This document shows positions 26,301 through 34,051 of a DNA stretch of 34,141 nucleotides, piece after piece. Under the pieces are notes generated by a model. That model was not told the DNA's origin. It did no database searches and was given only the letters and a program-made list of their open reading frames with translations. Origin of the DNA: DATCIH01 sp036507955 (lineage in GTDB: Bacteria > Bacillota > Clostridia > Clostridiales > Clostridiaceae); assembly GCA_036507955.1 (NCBI GenBank), contig DATCIH010000069.1, positions 1-34,141 on the forward strand, read 5' to 3'. A program made the translations under genes and the position numbers. How positions within the stretch are numbered: the stretch's first letter is position 1; every line of letters starts with the position of its first letter.

Positions 26301-26585
26301 AATATGCTTGCAAAAACGTGTTTCTCCAAAATAACTAGAAAATTCTTCGCAATCACAGTAAAAATGGTTAAATCCCTTATTAGTTATATCAACTTCTACT
26401 TCGTAAACCCATTCATCGGAAGAATTTATTTCTGCACTAATTTTTAGAGACTCCTCTTCATTTGCTCCAGCACCTTCAGTAATATTAAATAGAAGTACTT
26501 TGTTTTTGATATAATAGTCAAATCCTCTTTTATATATTTCATCATTTGTATAATGCTTTATAATACTTTCAGTAACATGAAACAA
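23328..26585 (-). CDS. SWIM-domain SNF2-family helicase/translocase
   Basis: This large DNA-dependent ATPase of the bacterial SNF2 family has 1085 residues. Order of domains: a SWIM zinc finger (ligands C77, C79, C92, H94 in the CxC...CxH pattern), a long SNF2-associated region (about 150-600), a SNF2 ATPase lobe with Walker A in LADEMGLGKTLQ, motif II DEAQ in CCILDEAQQIKN, and ALTGTPIENS. The second helicase lobe follows (ILIFSQFTSVLKKIEERL, SLKAGGTGLNLTGADVVIH, SDRAHRIGQRKTVEV). The start TTG at 26585 is six bases after GAGGTG. Longer frames would begin upstream of or at the predicted transcription start. Its cellular role is not established; it is a single-gene unit with its own promoter. 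Confidence 0.93.
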   Translation of the reverse strand: MFHVTESIIKHYTNDEIYKRGFDYYIKNKVLLFNITEGAGANEEESLKISAEINSSDEWVYEVEVDITNKGFNHFYCDCEEFSSYFGETRFCKHIVAVLLKYIKETGRETFSSQEAKVDQLLNRFKMAIVEDTFEKLELKTEVKYEFNFEKERISSLELRVGKDRCYSVKNMKEFLKVVRAKTESLEFGKSFNYAPWKYYYNEVDKELINLLLEIYEADLKIASINSYYKNTPKFISGKKAYLSDYQVKRFFNISIGKSIEAIINGKPYSNVKVLKEDMPLEFDFKLNQDRILINHTGEEEPIPLTYDGEYFFYKSNIYKIGEKQLSIYVPLYNELIKSNNVLSSLNKEYSEKVASIILPGLRKISKRVNIDSELEKDFYEAILISELYIDSINNDINCLVKFNYGEISINPLKDSFNSIDEKILIRNIEAEEKIKSMLKDFGFIKETDFYSLKDEDKIVDFIIEGIGELQNLAEVYYSEGFKDIKFYNSSSYKSSVKLTNNDLLEFTFSIEGVEKEELKNIFAALRSKKKYYKLKKGGFVSLETKALKDIGQMLDYIDIKDKEFDRESIILSKYNSLYFDNKLKEKALDFVHRDKGFREMVNNIREVQETDYILPEYLEPILREYQKSGFKWLSVLGQYGFGGILADEMGLGKTLQAISFIAGDKDGLPSLVIAPTSLVYNWQNEIEKFAPSLKTLVISGSKLEREELRKEIEDSDIVVTSYPLIRRDIDEYKNINFKCCILDEAQQIKNPNSINAKSVKELKAKGYFALTGTPIENSLTELWSIFDFIMPGYLSSHSKFLERYETPIVKNNDKNALQELNRRIKPFILRRLKREVAGELPEKIEHRISAELTPEQKKLYLAYLSAIKGELNEEIEEKGINKSKIKILAALTRLRQICLEPSIFIEDYVGESGKMLLLDDILEESIGGGHKILIFSQFTSVLKKIEERLNKNLISYMYLDGKTKAQDRVNMVTQFNEGDTSVFLISLKAGGTGLNLTGADVVIHFDPWWNPAVEDQASDRAHRIGQRKTVEVIKLIARGTIEEKIFELQEKKKNLIRNILDENQLEESFISSITKEELDNLFEL

Positions 26586-26619
26586 TAAATTCACCTCAAA
26601 ATAATAACATTTATATCTC

Positions 26620-26648
26620 ATTATATAAAACTGTCTTTGTTTTTGCAA
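26620..26648 (-). promoter_or_regulatory. Promoter of the SNF2 gene
   Basis: TTGCAA (26648-26643), a 17-bp spacer and a perfect TATAAT (26625-26620) put the transcription start near 26613, 28 bp before the TTG start. This supports choosing TTG 26585 over upstream ATG codons at 26648 and 26621. Confidence 0.7.
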
Positions 26649-26652
26649 TATG

Positions 26653-26680
26653 AAAGGGACACACCTAAAGGTGATGTCCC
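26653..26680 (-). terminator. Possible terminator after the TPR lipoprotein gene
   Basis: GGGAC-at-CACC-TTTA-GGTG-t-GTCCC (26680-26656) forms a GC-rich stem of nine pairs with a small internal asymmetry, only 12 bp after the TPR stop. The downstream T tract is short (TTTC), so termination may be incomplete. Confidence 0.5.
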
Positions 26681-26692
26681 AAATGCATACTA

Positions 26693-28390
26693 TTATTGAA
26701 AACCCTTTCCTTGGAGAAAGTTAATCCACTTCTTTGAGCTCTCATCATCAGGTGTCATTGTAACAGATTGCTGAAAAGACTTTAATGCGTCATCTTTTTT
26801 ATCCAAATAATATAAGGTGGCGCCTCGCCAGTTATAATAATAATTTCCCTTTGGATTTAAGGAAATAGACTTATCAAAGCTATCTAAGGCCTCTTGATAT
26901 TTCTTTTCACCATAATACGCTTTGCCCTTATTAAAATAATAAACTCCATTATCTGGCTTTAAGCTTATAGCTTTATCATAATCTGCCTCTGCTTCAGGAT
27001 ACTTATTAAGACTTAAATATCCATTCCCTCTGTTATCATAGTATACAGCAGAACTTATATTAAACTTTATCGCACTACTATAGCAATCGATGGCCTCCGG
27101 ATATTTCTTTAATAAATATAGTAGATTGCCCTTGTCATTAAATATAGTTGGATTTGTACCATCTAAGGCTATGGCCAAATCATAACTTTTCACTGCCTCT
27201 TCTCCCTTATTTAGACCTTGAAGTGCTTCTGCCTTACCTGTATAAGCAAATCTAAAGTAACTGTTTATAGATATTGCCTTATCAAAAAGTGTAACTGCAT
27301 CAGTATATTTTTTTTCACTATTTAAGGCTTCTCCCTTATTTGTTAGGAGAATTTCCTCATTAGGATTGTTTTTTAATGCTGCATCATAAAGCTTTACTGC
27401 ATCCTCTAGCATGCTTTGCGCTGCGAGTAAAGAGGCCTTCTCATTTATGTATTCATAGCTGGCGGGATTATATTTTAATGCTGCTGCTATTGAATCATTT
27501 GCATCCGCTACGTTGCTACCTTCCTTTAAACATAAAACTTTATAAAATATAGCATGACCATTATTCTTATCATTATTTATATCATTTTCACATATATCTA
27601 AAACCTTCTGAAAGCTTTTAACTGCGTCAGTAGAATTCTCCTGATCCGCTAGAATCAAGCCTTTATAATAATAAGGTAAATCGAATTGTACGTTTATACT
27701 TACCGCACTATTGTAAGAAGCTATAGCCTCTGTATATTGGGATAGTTCTTTAAGACAATTCCCCTTGAATGTGTATGCAAAAGCATTTTTGCTATTTGCT
27801 TTAATAATCAAATCATAGACAACTATGGCGTCACTAAACTTGCACTTATCATATAATATATTCCCTTTAAGCATAAGAAGATCTTCATCCTTAGGTTTAC
27901 TACTAAGCCCTATTTCTACAGCTTTTAAAGCATCATCATATTTATTGGTTAATAATAATAGTAAAGCTTTATCACGGTTTAGATAATAATCTGTTGGGGA
28001 CTTTAGAAGTAGCTTATCACACAGGCTTATACCTTTTACGTAATAAGTATCTCCACTAGCTCCGCTGCCTAGTAGAGCTAAAGCCTCACCCTTTACTCCA
28101 TCTTTAAAGGGGGCATCAACTAATTTCACTCCTGAGCTTATAAAACTAGATAAGATCTTATATTCTTCAAGATATTTTAAAGCCATAGATTTGCCAAAAT
28201 AACCTTCATTATTTTTCGAATCCCCTTTTATGACCTTATCAAAGTATGTAAGGGATTCCTTAACTTTACCCTGATAATATAAATCCTTAGCCATATTTAA
28301 ATTTTCAGGAACTTTAGATTTACAACCAACAAAAGAGGTTGTCAGTAACCCAAATAGCAAAATATAAATCATTGGCTTTAATTTTTTCAT
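26693..28390 (-). CDS. Tetratricopeptide-repeat lipoprotein
   Basis: The 565-residue protein is exported and lipid-anchored: MKKLKPMIYILLFGLLTTS is a signal peptide and the next residues, FVGC, give a lipobox-like cysteine near residue 23. The rest is a run of roughly a dozen TPR units of 34 residues, with typical pieces such as AFAYTFKGNCLKELSQYTEA, YYDNRGNGYLSLNKYPEAEA and YYFNKGKAYYGEKKYQEALD. TPR arrays bind other proteins; the partner is unknown. The start at ATG 28390 is supported by GGAAGG nine bases upstream; a longer frame to 28432 has no signal peptide at its N-terminus. It follows the ABC permease by 72 bp and could share its transcript. Confidence 0.9.
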   Translation of the reverse strand: MKKLKPMIYILLFGLLTTSFVGCKSKVPENLNMAKDLYYQGKVKESLTYFDKVIKGDSKNNEGYFGKSMALKYLEEYKILSSFISSGVKLVDAPFKDGVKGEALALLGSGASGDTYYVKGISLCDKLLLKSPTDYYLNRDKALLLLLTNKYDDALKAVEIGLSSKPKDEDLLMLKGNILYDKCKFSDAIVVYDLIIKANSKNAFAYTFKGNCLKELSQYTEAIASYNSAVSINVQFDLPYYYKGLILADQENSTDAVKSFQKVLDICENDINNDKNNGHAIFYKVLCLKEGSNVADANDSIAAALKYNPASYEYINEKASLLAAQSMLEDAVKLYDAALKNNPNEEILLTNKGEALNSEKKYTDAVTLFDKAISINSYFRFAYTGKAEALQGLNKGEEAVKSYDLAIALDGTNPTIFNDKGNLLYLLKKYPEAIDCYSSAIKFNISSAVYYDNRGNGYLSLNKYPEAEADYDKAISLKPDNGVYYFNKGKAYYGEKKYQEALDSFDKSISLNPKGNYYYNWRGATLYYLDKKDDALKSFQQSVTMTPDDESSKKWINFLQGKGFQ

Positions 28391-28462
28391 AAACCTATAC
28401 CTTCCTGTTCCATTATTTGTTCTAATATACATCTTAGCTATAAAATGGAGCTATGTCCATAA

Positions 28463-30130
28463 TCAGTTTTCCATGTTTTTAAATAGCTTAACTCCTTGAG
28501 TAGATAATACATAGTATAATAGTCCATCTAGAGTAGCAAAAATCGCTCCAGTAACTAAAAATGCTCCTAATAGGTTCAAAGAAAACTTAAAGGCAATAAA
28601 AACCAATATACCAGCTATAGCACAACCAATAAATAAATTAATTGCTACATTAAGATTTTGCTTTACTGCCTTTTGCTCACTATCCCAATTTAGCTTAGGA
28701 AACATCAAATCTAAAAGTATTCCTAAAAAGGATATTAAAAGAGCTCCTAAAGCAAAAAGTATAATAATCATAAATATTATTATTATATTTGGAAAGAATA
28801 TATAAATAGCTCCAATAAGCAGCAGCAAGCTTCCAAAAAAGTTCATTATAAGAGCAGGAACTATTTTAGCAATGATTTGTTGCCTATAGTCCATAGGCAA
28901 ATATTTACATACATATAGCTTATCCCCTTCCCGGGATATAGCTGAAGCGCTTATTCCATTTGTAGAAAATATAAAAATACCCATTGCAATTACAATTGCT
29001 AATACTATCCCTGAATATTGAGGATCTGTAATCATTGGTATCATTTTTTTAATTTCAGTTATAAGGTTTTTCTGCGTGATAAAAGGTAATAATAAAAATA
29101 CTGGCCATATGAAATTCATCAATATACAATTCAAAAAATAAATTGGTGTTCTTATTAATAATTTCATTTCTTTCATCGCATAAGCATATATATGCGAATT
29201 CTGTTTTATACTTCTACTAAATTCCTCACTACTAAGTTTTTTTCTTTTTGCAGGAGTTTCAGATACTCCCATAACTCCTTTAAAATACATTCCTTCACCA
29301 AGGAAAACCATTATAAGTATAGAAATAGTAATAATAATTAAGTATAAAAGCATATTAAGCATTCCCTCTAAATGCATATTGTACACTAATGCTTTAGATG
29401 CGTATTTAGCCGTTGGAAATATACTATTTCCCATGTTTACTATGGAATTATTACCTTCTGCTATAGTTTGTAATATTTGGCTAAGGCTATTTGAACTTAA
29501 AATTGCTCTTTGATATATTATATTAATACCTATTCCAATAAATAGAGCAAGAATCCCACCAATTAGCTTAAATCTTTCCTTATACCTACTAACGTTAGTA
29601 AATCTCATTATTATTATCATAATTAATGTGGCAATTACTAAGGGTAAAATAGGTAAGGTTAAAAAAATAATTATGGAGTATAAATAGTATATTACTCCTC
29701 CTCCACTTTTTATTCCATAAATTAATATAACAGGAAGGGCAAGGATTATACAAGTTATATATTCATATATTAAGGTGATTACAAATTTAGATAGCAATAT
29801 TTCCCATGGCTTAAAGGGTAAAGGCAATAAATTTTCTATATCCTGAGAGAAAAAGAATGCATTCGCCACATAAAAAATACCAAAGAAGAAAATAACAAAA
29901 GAGATTACAGGAAGAGTTATGCTTAATATGGCACCTGCTTGATTAAATTGATTTAAATAATCATACCCATTCCATAAGAAAAATATAATTCCAGCTACCA
30001 TTGGAGCAAAAGCCATCATAAGGCATATAAATAAAAGGACTAGCTTAATAATAGAATTTTTCCCCTTCTTACCGATAACTTGAAGACTATTTTTAAAAAG
30101 AACTATGGAGAGTTTAAAAAATCTATTCAT
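28463..30130 (-). CDS. ABC transporter permease, putative exporter
   Basis: This 555-residue polytopic membrane protein has about twelve hydrophobic segments in two halves (for example LVLLFICLMMAFAPMVAGII, then FFGIFYVANAFFF, and later IFMIIILFALGALLISFLGI). A soluble stretch with KRKKLSSEEFSRS sits in the middle. The segment DIENLLPLPFKPWEILLSK resembles the lipid- or amphipathic-loop region seen in ABC-2 type exporters. The ATG at 30130 overlaps the end of the ATPase gene by eight bases, so the two are one transporter. The substrate cannot be told from sequence. Confidence 0.85.
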   Translation of the reverse strand: MNRFFKLSIVLFKNSLQVIGKKGKNSIIKLVLLFICLMMAFAPMVAGIIFFLWNGYDYLNQFNQAGAILSITLPVISFVIFFFGIFYVANAFFFSQDIENLLPLPFKPWEILLSKFVITLIYEYITCIILALPVILIYGIKSGGGVIYYLYSIIIFLTLPILPLVIATLIMIIIMRFTNVSRYKERFKLIGGILALFIGIGINIIYQRAILSSNSLSQILQTIAEGNNSIVNMGNSIFPTAKYASKALVYNMHLEGMLNMLLYLIIITISILIMVFLGEGMYFKGVMGVSETPAKRKKLSSEEFSRSIKQNSHIYAYAMKEMKLLIRTPIYFLNCILMNFIWPVFLLLPFITQKNLITEIKKMIPMITDPQYSGIVLAIVIAMGIFIFSTNGISASAISREGDKLYVCKYLPMDYRQQIIAKIVPALIMNFFGSLLLLIGAIYIFFPNIIIIFMIIILFALGALLISFLGILLDLMFPKLNWDSEQKAVKQNLNVAINLFIGCAIAGILVFIAFKFSLNLLGAFLVTGAIFATLDGLLYYVLSTQGVKLFKNMEN

Positions 30131-30848
30131 TTTCCGTCATCTCCAAAAACATTTTTTCAAGAGACTCATTTTCTTTAAAATGCTCCCTCATCTTATCCAT
30201 GGTACCGCAATATAATATTTTGCCTTTATTGATTATCGCCACCTGATCACATAGTTTTTCTGCTACATCTAAGACATGAGTAGAAAAGAAAACAGTCTTA
30301 CCCATATCTGCCTGAACTCTCATTTTTTCTTTTAAGGCAAAGGCAGCTTTAGGATCAAGTCCAGTCATAGGCTCATCTAAAATCCAAATAGCGGGTTCAT
30401 GTAATAGAGCACCTATTAGTACTATCTTTTGTCTCATACCATGAGAATAGCTTTGAATTCTATCTCCTAGTGCCACAGATATTTCAAATTCCTTACATAA
30501 TTTTTCTATTCTTTCTCTTCTTGACTCTTTTGAAACATCATAAATATCAGCTAAGAAATTTAAATATTCTATCCCTTTTAATCTAAGAAACATATCTGGG
30601 TTATCAGGTACGAATCCAAATTGTTTTTTTGCAAGAATAGCATCATCTTGAATATCTTTACCATTTAGCTTTATTGATCCTGTATCAGCTTTAATAATTC
30701 CTGTTATCATCCTTATCGTTGTTGTCTTCCCTGCTCCATTTGGTCCTAAAAATCCAAATATCTGTCCATCAGGTATGAATAGGTTTAAATTATCCACTGC
30801 CTTTAATTTTCCGTTATAACTCTTGCTAACATTTGTTATTTCAATCAT
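30123..30848 (-). CDS. ABC transporter ATP-binding protein
   Basis: The 241-residue nucleotide-binding subunit has Walker A GPNGAGKTT, Q-loop region FGFVPDNPD, signature YSHGMRQK (a variant of LSGGQ), Walker B IWILDEPMTGLDP and the switch histidine in FFSTHVL. It belongs with the permease gene it overlaps. The start is ATG 30848 because GAGGAGG lies about seven bases upstream and the product begins MIEITNVSKSYNG, as the family does. The longer frame to 30899 overlaps spmB and has no ribosome site. The 29-bp gap suggests cotranscription with spmAB. Confidence 0.95.
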   Translation of the reverse strand: MIEITNVSKSYNGKLKAVDNLNLFIPDGQIFGFLGPNGAGKTTTIRMITGIIKADTGSIKLNGKDIQDDAILAKKQFGFVPDNPDMFLRLKGIEYLNFLADIYDVSKESRRERIEKLCKEFEISVALGDRIQSYSHGMRQKIVLIGALLHEPAIWILDEPMTGLDPKAAFALKEKMRVQADMGKTVFFSTHVLDVAEKLCDQVAIINKGKILYCGTMDKMREHFKENESLEKMFLEMTENE

Positions 30849-30877
30849 ACTAATCCTCCTCGTATTTAAATAGTTCT

Positions 30878-31399
30878 TTATGAAAAGATAAGCCTGCATA
30901 TAGTAATCGACATAATCAACGCAGTCAAATCAGCAAGTAGCGCAGCCCAAAGTGTATGCCTCATTTTTTTTATATTAATAGACCCAAAATATACTGTAAG
31001 TGTATAAAAAATGGTTTCTGTGGAGCCCATAATCATTGAAGAAACCCTTCCAATATAACTATCTGGCCCGTAACTTTTAAGGATTTCTGAATAAACCCCT
31101 AACGCTCCACTACCAGAGAGGGGCTTTATAAATACCAAGGGAGCAACCTCCACCGGTAACCCAATAAGCTTAACAAAAGGATTAATAATGTATAAAAGAT
31201 ATGCCATGGCATTTGATTCTCTAAATACTGTTACAGCAACTATCATTGCCAATATGTAGGGAAATATTTTTAGACTTATATTTAAACCATCTTTAACCCC
31301 TTCAATAAAGCAATCATAAACCTTAACTCCTTTTAAAAAACCATATATTAATATAATTACAGTAATTATAGCAGTTATTGACCCTGTAAAATACCCCAT
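30878..31399 (-). CDS. spmB: Spore maturation protein B
   Basis: SpmB and SpmA are membrane proteins of the nucleoside-recognition (Gate) family needed for normal spore core dehydration in Bacillus and Clostridium. The 173-residue product has about five hydrophobic segments and the family blocks VYDCFIEGVKDGLNISLKI, VFIKPLSGSGALGVYSEIL, and RVSSMIMGSTETIFYTLTVY. The ATG at 31399 follows AGGAGG at five bases. It directly follows spmA in the usual order. Confidence 0.95.
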   Translation of the reverse strand: MGYFTGSITAIITVIILIYGFLKGVKVYDCFIEGVKDGLNISLKIFPYILAMIVAVTVFRESNAMAYLLYIINPFVKLIGLPVEVAPLVFIKPLSGSGALGVYSEILKSYGPDSYIGRVSSMIMGSTETIFYTLTVYFGSINIKKMRHTLWAALLADLTALIMSITICRLIFS

Positions 31400-31408
31400 T
31401 TCTGCCTC

Positions 31409-31981
31409 CTAAAAAAACTTTTGTAATATTTTGCAGTATATAACGCCCATAATTGAAGCCACTGCAGTAGCAATTATGGTAGGAAAAATAATTTCTGCTG
31501 GATTTTTAGAATTAAAACTTGCCCTTATTGATATTATAGTTGTAGGAATTAGCTGTATGCAGGTTCCATTTAAAACTAAAAATAAAGCCATATCATCTGT
31601 TGCTACATCTTTCTTATCATTTACCTTTTGCATTTCCTCCATAGCTTTTAACCCAAAGGGGGTAGCAGCATTAGATAGACCTAGCATATTTGAGGTAATA
31701 TTCATAACAATTGCATCAAGAAGCTTGGGTGACTTAACATTTTTAAATATTCTTACTAGTAGAGGTTTTAATATTCTGCTTAGTTTATCTGATAGGCCAC
31801 TTTTATTTGCAATGTTCATTATTCCACACCAAAGACATAGCATTGCTGTCAATTTAATAATGAATTCTACCGTGGAGGAAGCAGAGGTTGTAAGCGCCTT
31901 AGAAATTATCTCCCCTCTTCCATTTCCAATTCCTATAACTAAACCCAGAATAAAAATAATTGCCCATATGTAGTTGATCAT
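31409..31981 (-). CDS. spmA: Spore maturation protein A
   Basis: The 190-residue membrane partner of SpmB carries the Gate-domain blocks ALTTSASSTVEFIIKLTAML, NITSNMLGLSNAATPFGLKA and LFLVLNGTCIQLIPTTIISI. The ATG at 31981 follows AAGGAG at nine bases. The plus-strand frame over the same region is a shadow. Upstream, a TATAAT-containing segment lies near 32011 but lacks a clear -35; in Bacillus the operon is under mother-cell sigma-E, and I could not identify a good sigma-E site here. Confidence 0.95.
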   Translation of the reverse strand: MINYIWAIIFILGLVIGIGNGRGEIISKALTTSASSTVEFIIKLTAMLCLWCGIMNIANKSGLSDKLSRILKPLLVRIFKNVKSPKLLDAIVMNITSNMLGLSNAATPFGLKAMEEMQKVNDKKDVATDDMALFLVLNGTCIQLIPTTIISIRASFNSKNPAEIIFPTIIATAVASIMGVIYCKILQKFF

Positions 31982-32117
31982 AATATTCCACTCCTTTTCA
32001 GGTCACATATTATAATATATGAGTGGGAAGCTTATTTAATAATAGAAGTATATTTTTATTGCAAAATTGAAAAACAAGTGATACCATTTAATCTAATAAT
32101 TAATATAGAGGTGTATG

Positions 32118-32360
32118 ATGACTATTAGAGAAATAATGAAATATATAGAAAGTGAATATGAAGTAATAAATGGTACTAGTTGTCAAATTTGTGGCGGTGA
32201 ATACTTTGCCGATGAACTAGAAATAGCAATAGTAGATGGCTTGCCCTATGATATATGTAGCTGCATCTGCTCTAACTGTGGATATGAAAAAATCTTTGAA
32301 TTTAATGCTCCTTTTGTTGACAACAAAGATATTAGAAAAGTACGAAAAAAATTAAATTAA
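32118..32360 (+). CDS. Small zinc-ribbon-like protein of unknown function
   Basis: The 80-residue acidic protein has a CQICGG knuckle near residue 22 and a CSCICSNCGYEK cluster near residue 55, together a plausible four-cysteine zinc ribbon, separated by the block EYFADELEIAIVDGLPYDI. No membrane segment or signal peptide is present. GAGGTG lies four bases before ATG 32118; the preceding ATG (32115) is too close to it. It is a single-gene unit with a strong terminator. I do not recognise a characterised homologue. Confidence 0.8.
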   Translation: MTIREIMKYIESEYEVINGTSCQICGGEYFADELEIAIVDGLPYDICSCICSNCGYEKIFEFNAPFVDNKDIRKVRKKLN

Positions 32361-32365
32361 ATAAG

Positions 32366-32404
32366 AACCAGCTAAAGATAATAATCTTTAGCTGGTTTTT
32401 TATT
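32366..32404 (+). terminator. Terminator after the zinc-ribbon gene
   Basis: A perfect 14-bp stem (AACCAGCTAAAGAT 32366-32379 paired with ATCTTTAGCTGGTT 32384-32397) with a 4-base loop is followed by TTTTATT on the plus strand. Confidence 0.9.
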
Positions 32405-32422
32405 GTTAGATTTAGAGATAAT

Positions 32423-32451
32423 TTGACATTGTAAGAATATAACAGTATAAT
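32423..32451 (+). promoter_or_regulatory. Consensus sigma-A promoter for the ybaK-type gene
   Basis: A perfect TTGACA (32423-32428), a 17-bp spacer and a perfect TATAAT (32446-32451) precede the GTG start at 32489 by 38 bp. The downstream yabE-like gene is only 33 bp after ybaK and probably shares this promoter. Confidence 0.85.
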
Positions 32452-32488
32452 TTTTTTATATTTTATAAATCTAAAGAGGGTGTACCCA

Positions 32489-32947
32489 GTGAGTGTAGAA
32501 TCTGTAAGAGAATTTTTTACCACAAGAAATTTACCGGATCCAATAACCATTATTAGTGAAAGTGGTGCAACTGTTGATTTAGCTGCTAAGATCTTAGGGG
32601 TGAACCCAGAATTAATAGCGAAAACCTTAGCCTTTAGATTAAAGGATAAGGATATTCTTATAGTTACCAGTGGAAATAAAAAAATTGATAATAGAAAATA
32701 TAGGGATTATTTTAAAACAAAGGCGAAAATGTTAAATCATGAAGAAGTGTTTGAGATTACAGGTCATCCTGTGGGAGGGGTATGTCCATTCGGATTAAAA
32801 ACAAACATTGATATTTACATTGATATGTCCTTAAAAGACTTTGACTACGTCTATCCTGCTGCAGGTTCGGCTTACTCTATAATGAAAATATCTCCAGGAG
32901 AAATGCAAAAGCTTACAAATGCTAGTTGGGCAAATATTTGCGTATAA
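32489..32947 (+). CDS. YbaK/EbsC-family aminoacyl-tRNA deacylase
   Basis: This stand-alone editing domain is related to the ProRS insertion domain; family members deacylate mischarged tRNA-Pro (Cys- or Ala-). The 152-residue protein contains the catalytic-lysine segment NPELIAKTLAFRLKD, the HEEVFEITGHPVGGVCPFGLK glycine-rich loop region, and the C-terminal YPAAGSAYSIMKISPGEMQKL. The start GTG 32489 is eight bases after AGAGGG; a GTG at 32480 overlaps that site. Exact tRNA specificity cannot be assigned. Confidence 0.92.
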   Translation: MSVESVREFFTTRNLPDPITIISESGATVDLAAKILGVNPELIAKTLAFRLKDKDILIVTSGNKKIDNRKYRDYFKTKAKMLNHEEVFEITGHPVGGVCPFGLKTNIDIYIDMSLKDFDYVYPAAGSAYSIMKISPGEMQKLTNASWANICV

Positions 32948-32980
32948 ATTAACTTTTTTTTAGTAAAGGAGGCGTATTAA

Positions 32981-33997
32981 ATTACAGCTCTATCTATAAT
33001 ACATAAAAAGCTAATAGCTCATAAATACTCCTTTCCCATTTTTTTTTCAATCTCCATTATACTTTTTATTCTTATAGCCTTTATATTCGGGAAAAATATA
33101 ACTGTTGATATCGATGGTCATAAGAATAAATTTTTTACTTTTGAAAGTACTTTGCAAAGTGATTTAGAAAGCCGTAAAATAAAGGTAGGTGCCAAAGATA
33201 AAATAAGTTTTGCTTTTAATTCTAAGCTTTTTAATAAGGAAATTATAAAGATTGAAAGGGCTATGAATATTACCTTGGAGATAGGTGATAAAATAGAGAA
33301 AATTAAGTCCTCTGAAAAAAGTGTAAAAGGGTTTTTAGAGGAGGAAGGAATTCTTCTTGGAAAGGAAGACACTGTGGATCCTAAGATTGATACTTTGCTT
33401 TATAAGGACATGCAGATTAAAGTAAAAAGAGTAATGTCCTATATGTATACGGAAAGCACCAACATAGATTTTAATACACAAGTAAATTATGATAGAACTC
33501 TCCCAAATACTATTAGAAAAACAGCAAGGGAAGGCATCACTGGAGAAAGTCAACTAACTTTAGATTACTTTTATGAAGATGGCATCGAGGTGCTTAGAAA
33601 AATAATAAGTGAAAATATTACGACGATACCTAAGGATAAGATGATAGTTCAAGGTACCTATCCAGTGATGCCTATTACTCATGATGGAGCCCCAGTACCT
33701 TATAGTTCCATTGTTCAAGTAAAGTGTACAGCTTATCATGCCATAAACGGTATAGGCAAAACTTATACTTATTCAGGGAAAAAAGCTGTGCGGAATCCTG
33801 ACGGTTATAGTACCATTGCTGTCGATAGTAGTTTAATTCCTATGGGAACCAAATTATTTGTACAAGGTTATGGCTTCGCTATAGCAGCGGATACTGGTAG
33901 CACAATAAAGGGTAATATAATTGATGTATTCTTTGACACTGTGTCTGAAGTCAATGCCTGGGGAGTTAAATATGAAAACTTATATATATTAAAATAA
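32981..33997 (+). CDS. YabE-like cell-wall protein (DUF348, G5, 3D domains), apparent ATT start
   Basis: The 338-residue product is secreted and membrane-anchored. It has a hydrophobic segment at about residues 17-37 (YSFPIFFSISIILFILIAFI), a DUF348 domain (ITVDIDGHKNKFFTFESTL onward), a G5 domain (about 140-230), and a C-terminal 3D double-psi barrel (VKCTAYHAINGIGKTYTYSG to the end). The 3D aspartates are in STIAVDSS, IAADTG and NIIDVFF. Such proteins act on or bind peptidoglycan, related to YabE and the resuscitation-promoting factors. AAAGGAGG (32965-32972) lies eight bases before ATT 32981, which follows an in-frame TAA. No ATG, GTG or TTG occurs in frame until TTG 33152, which would remove the membrane segment and half of DUF348. 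I therefore infer an ATT start. Confidence 0.85.
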   Translation: MTALSIIHKKLIAHKYSFPIFFSISIILFILIAFIFGKNITVDIDGHKNKFFTFESTLQSDLESRKIKVGAKDKISFAFNSKLFNKEIIKIERAMNITLEIGDKIEKIKSSEKSVKGFLEEEGILLGKEDTVDPKIDTLLYKDMQIKVKRVMSYMYTESTNIDFNTQVNYDRTLPNTIRKTAREGITGESQLTLDYFYEDGIEVLRKIISENITTIPKDKMIVQGTYPVMPITHDGAPVPYSSIVQVKCTAYHAINGIGKTYTYSGKKAVRNPDGYSTIAVDSSLIPMGTKLFVQGYGFAIAADTGSTIKGNIIDVFFDTVSEVNAWGVKYENLYILK

Positions 33998-34051
33998 AAC
34001 GGATAAAAATAATCATAGTTTGTCAATTGTTATTTTTGATGAGGTGATTTT

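Noticed and set aside
23328..28390. SNF2 helicase plus TPR gene as a phage-defence island
   Set aside because: The helicase is the common SWIM-SNF2 housekeeping form with its own promoter, the TPR protein is a lipoprotein, and no nuclease, methylase or mobility gene is adjacent.
31431..31973. 180-residue plus-strand frame opposite spmA
   Set aside because: It mirrors the hydrophobic spmA coding sequence exactly; spmA has family motifs and a ribosome site.
32060..32090. Promoter for the zinc-ribbon gene (TTGCAA, 17 bp, TACCAT)
   Set aside because: The -10 match is only four of six and other partial matches overlap it; too weak to list.
32000..32110. Sigma-E type promoter for spmAB
   Set aside because: CATATATT resembles a sigma-E -10 box and a TATAAT overlaps it, but no matching -35 lies at a proper distance, so I could not support either.
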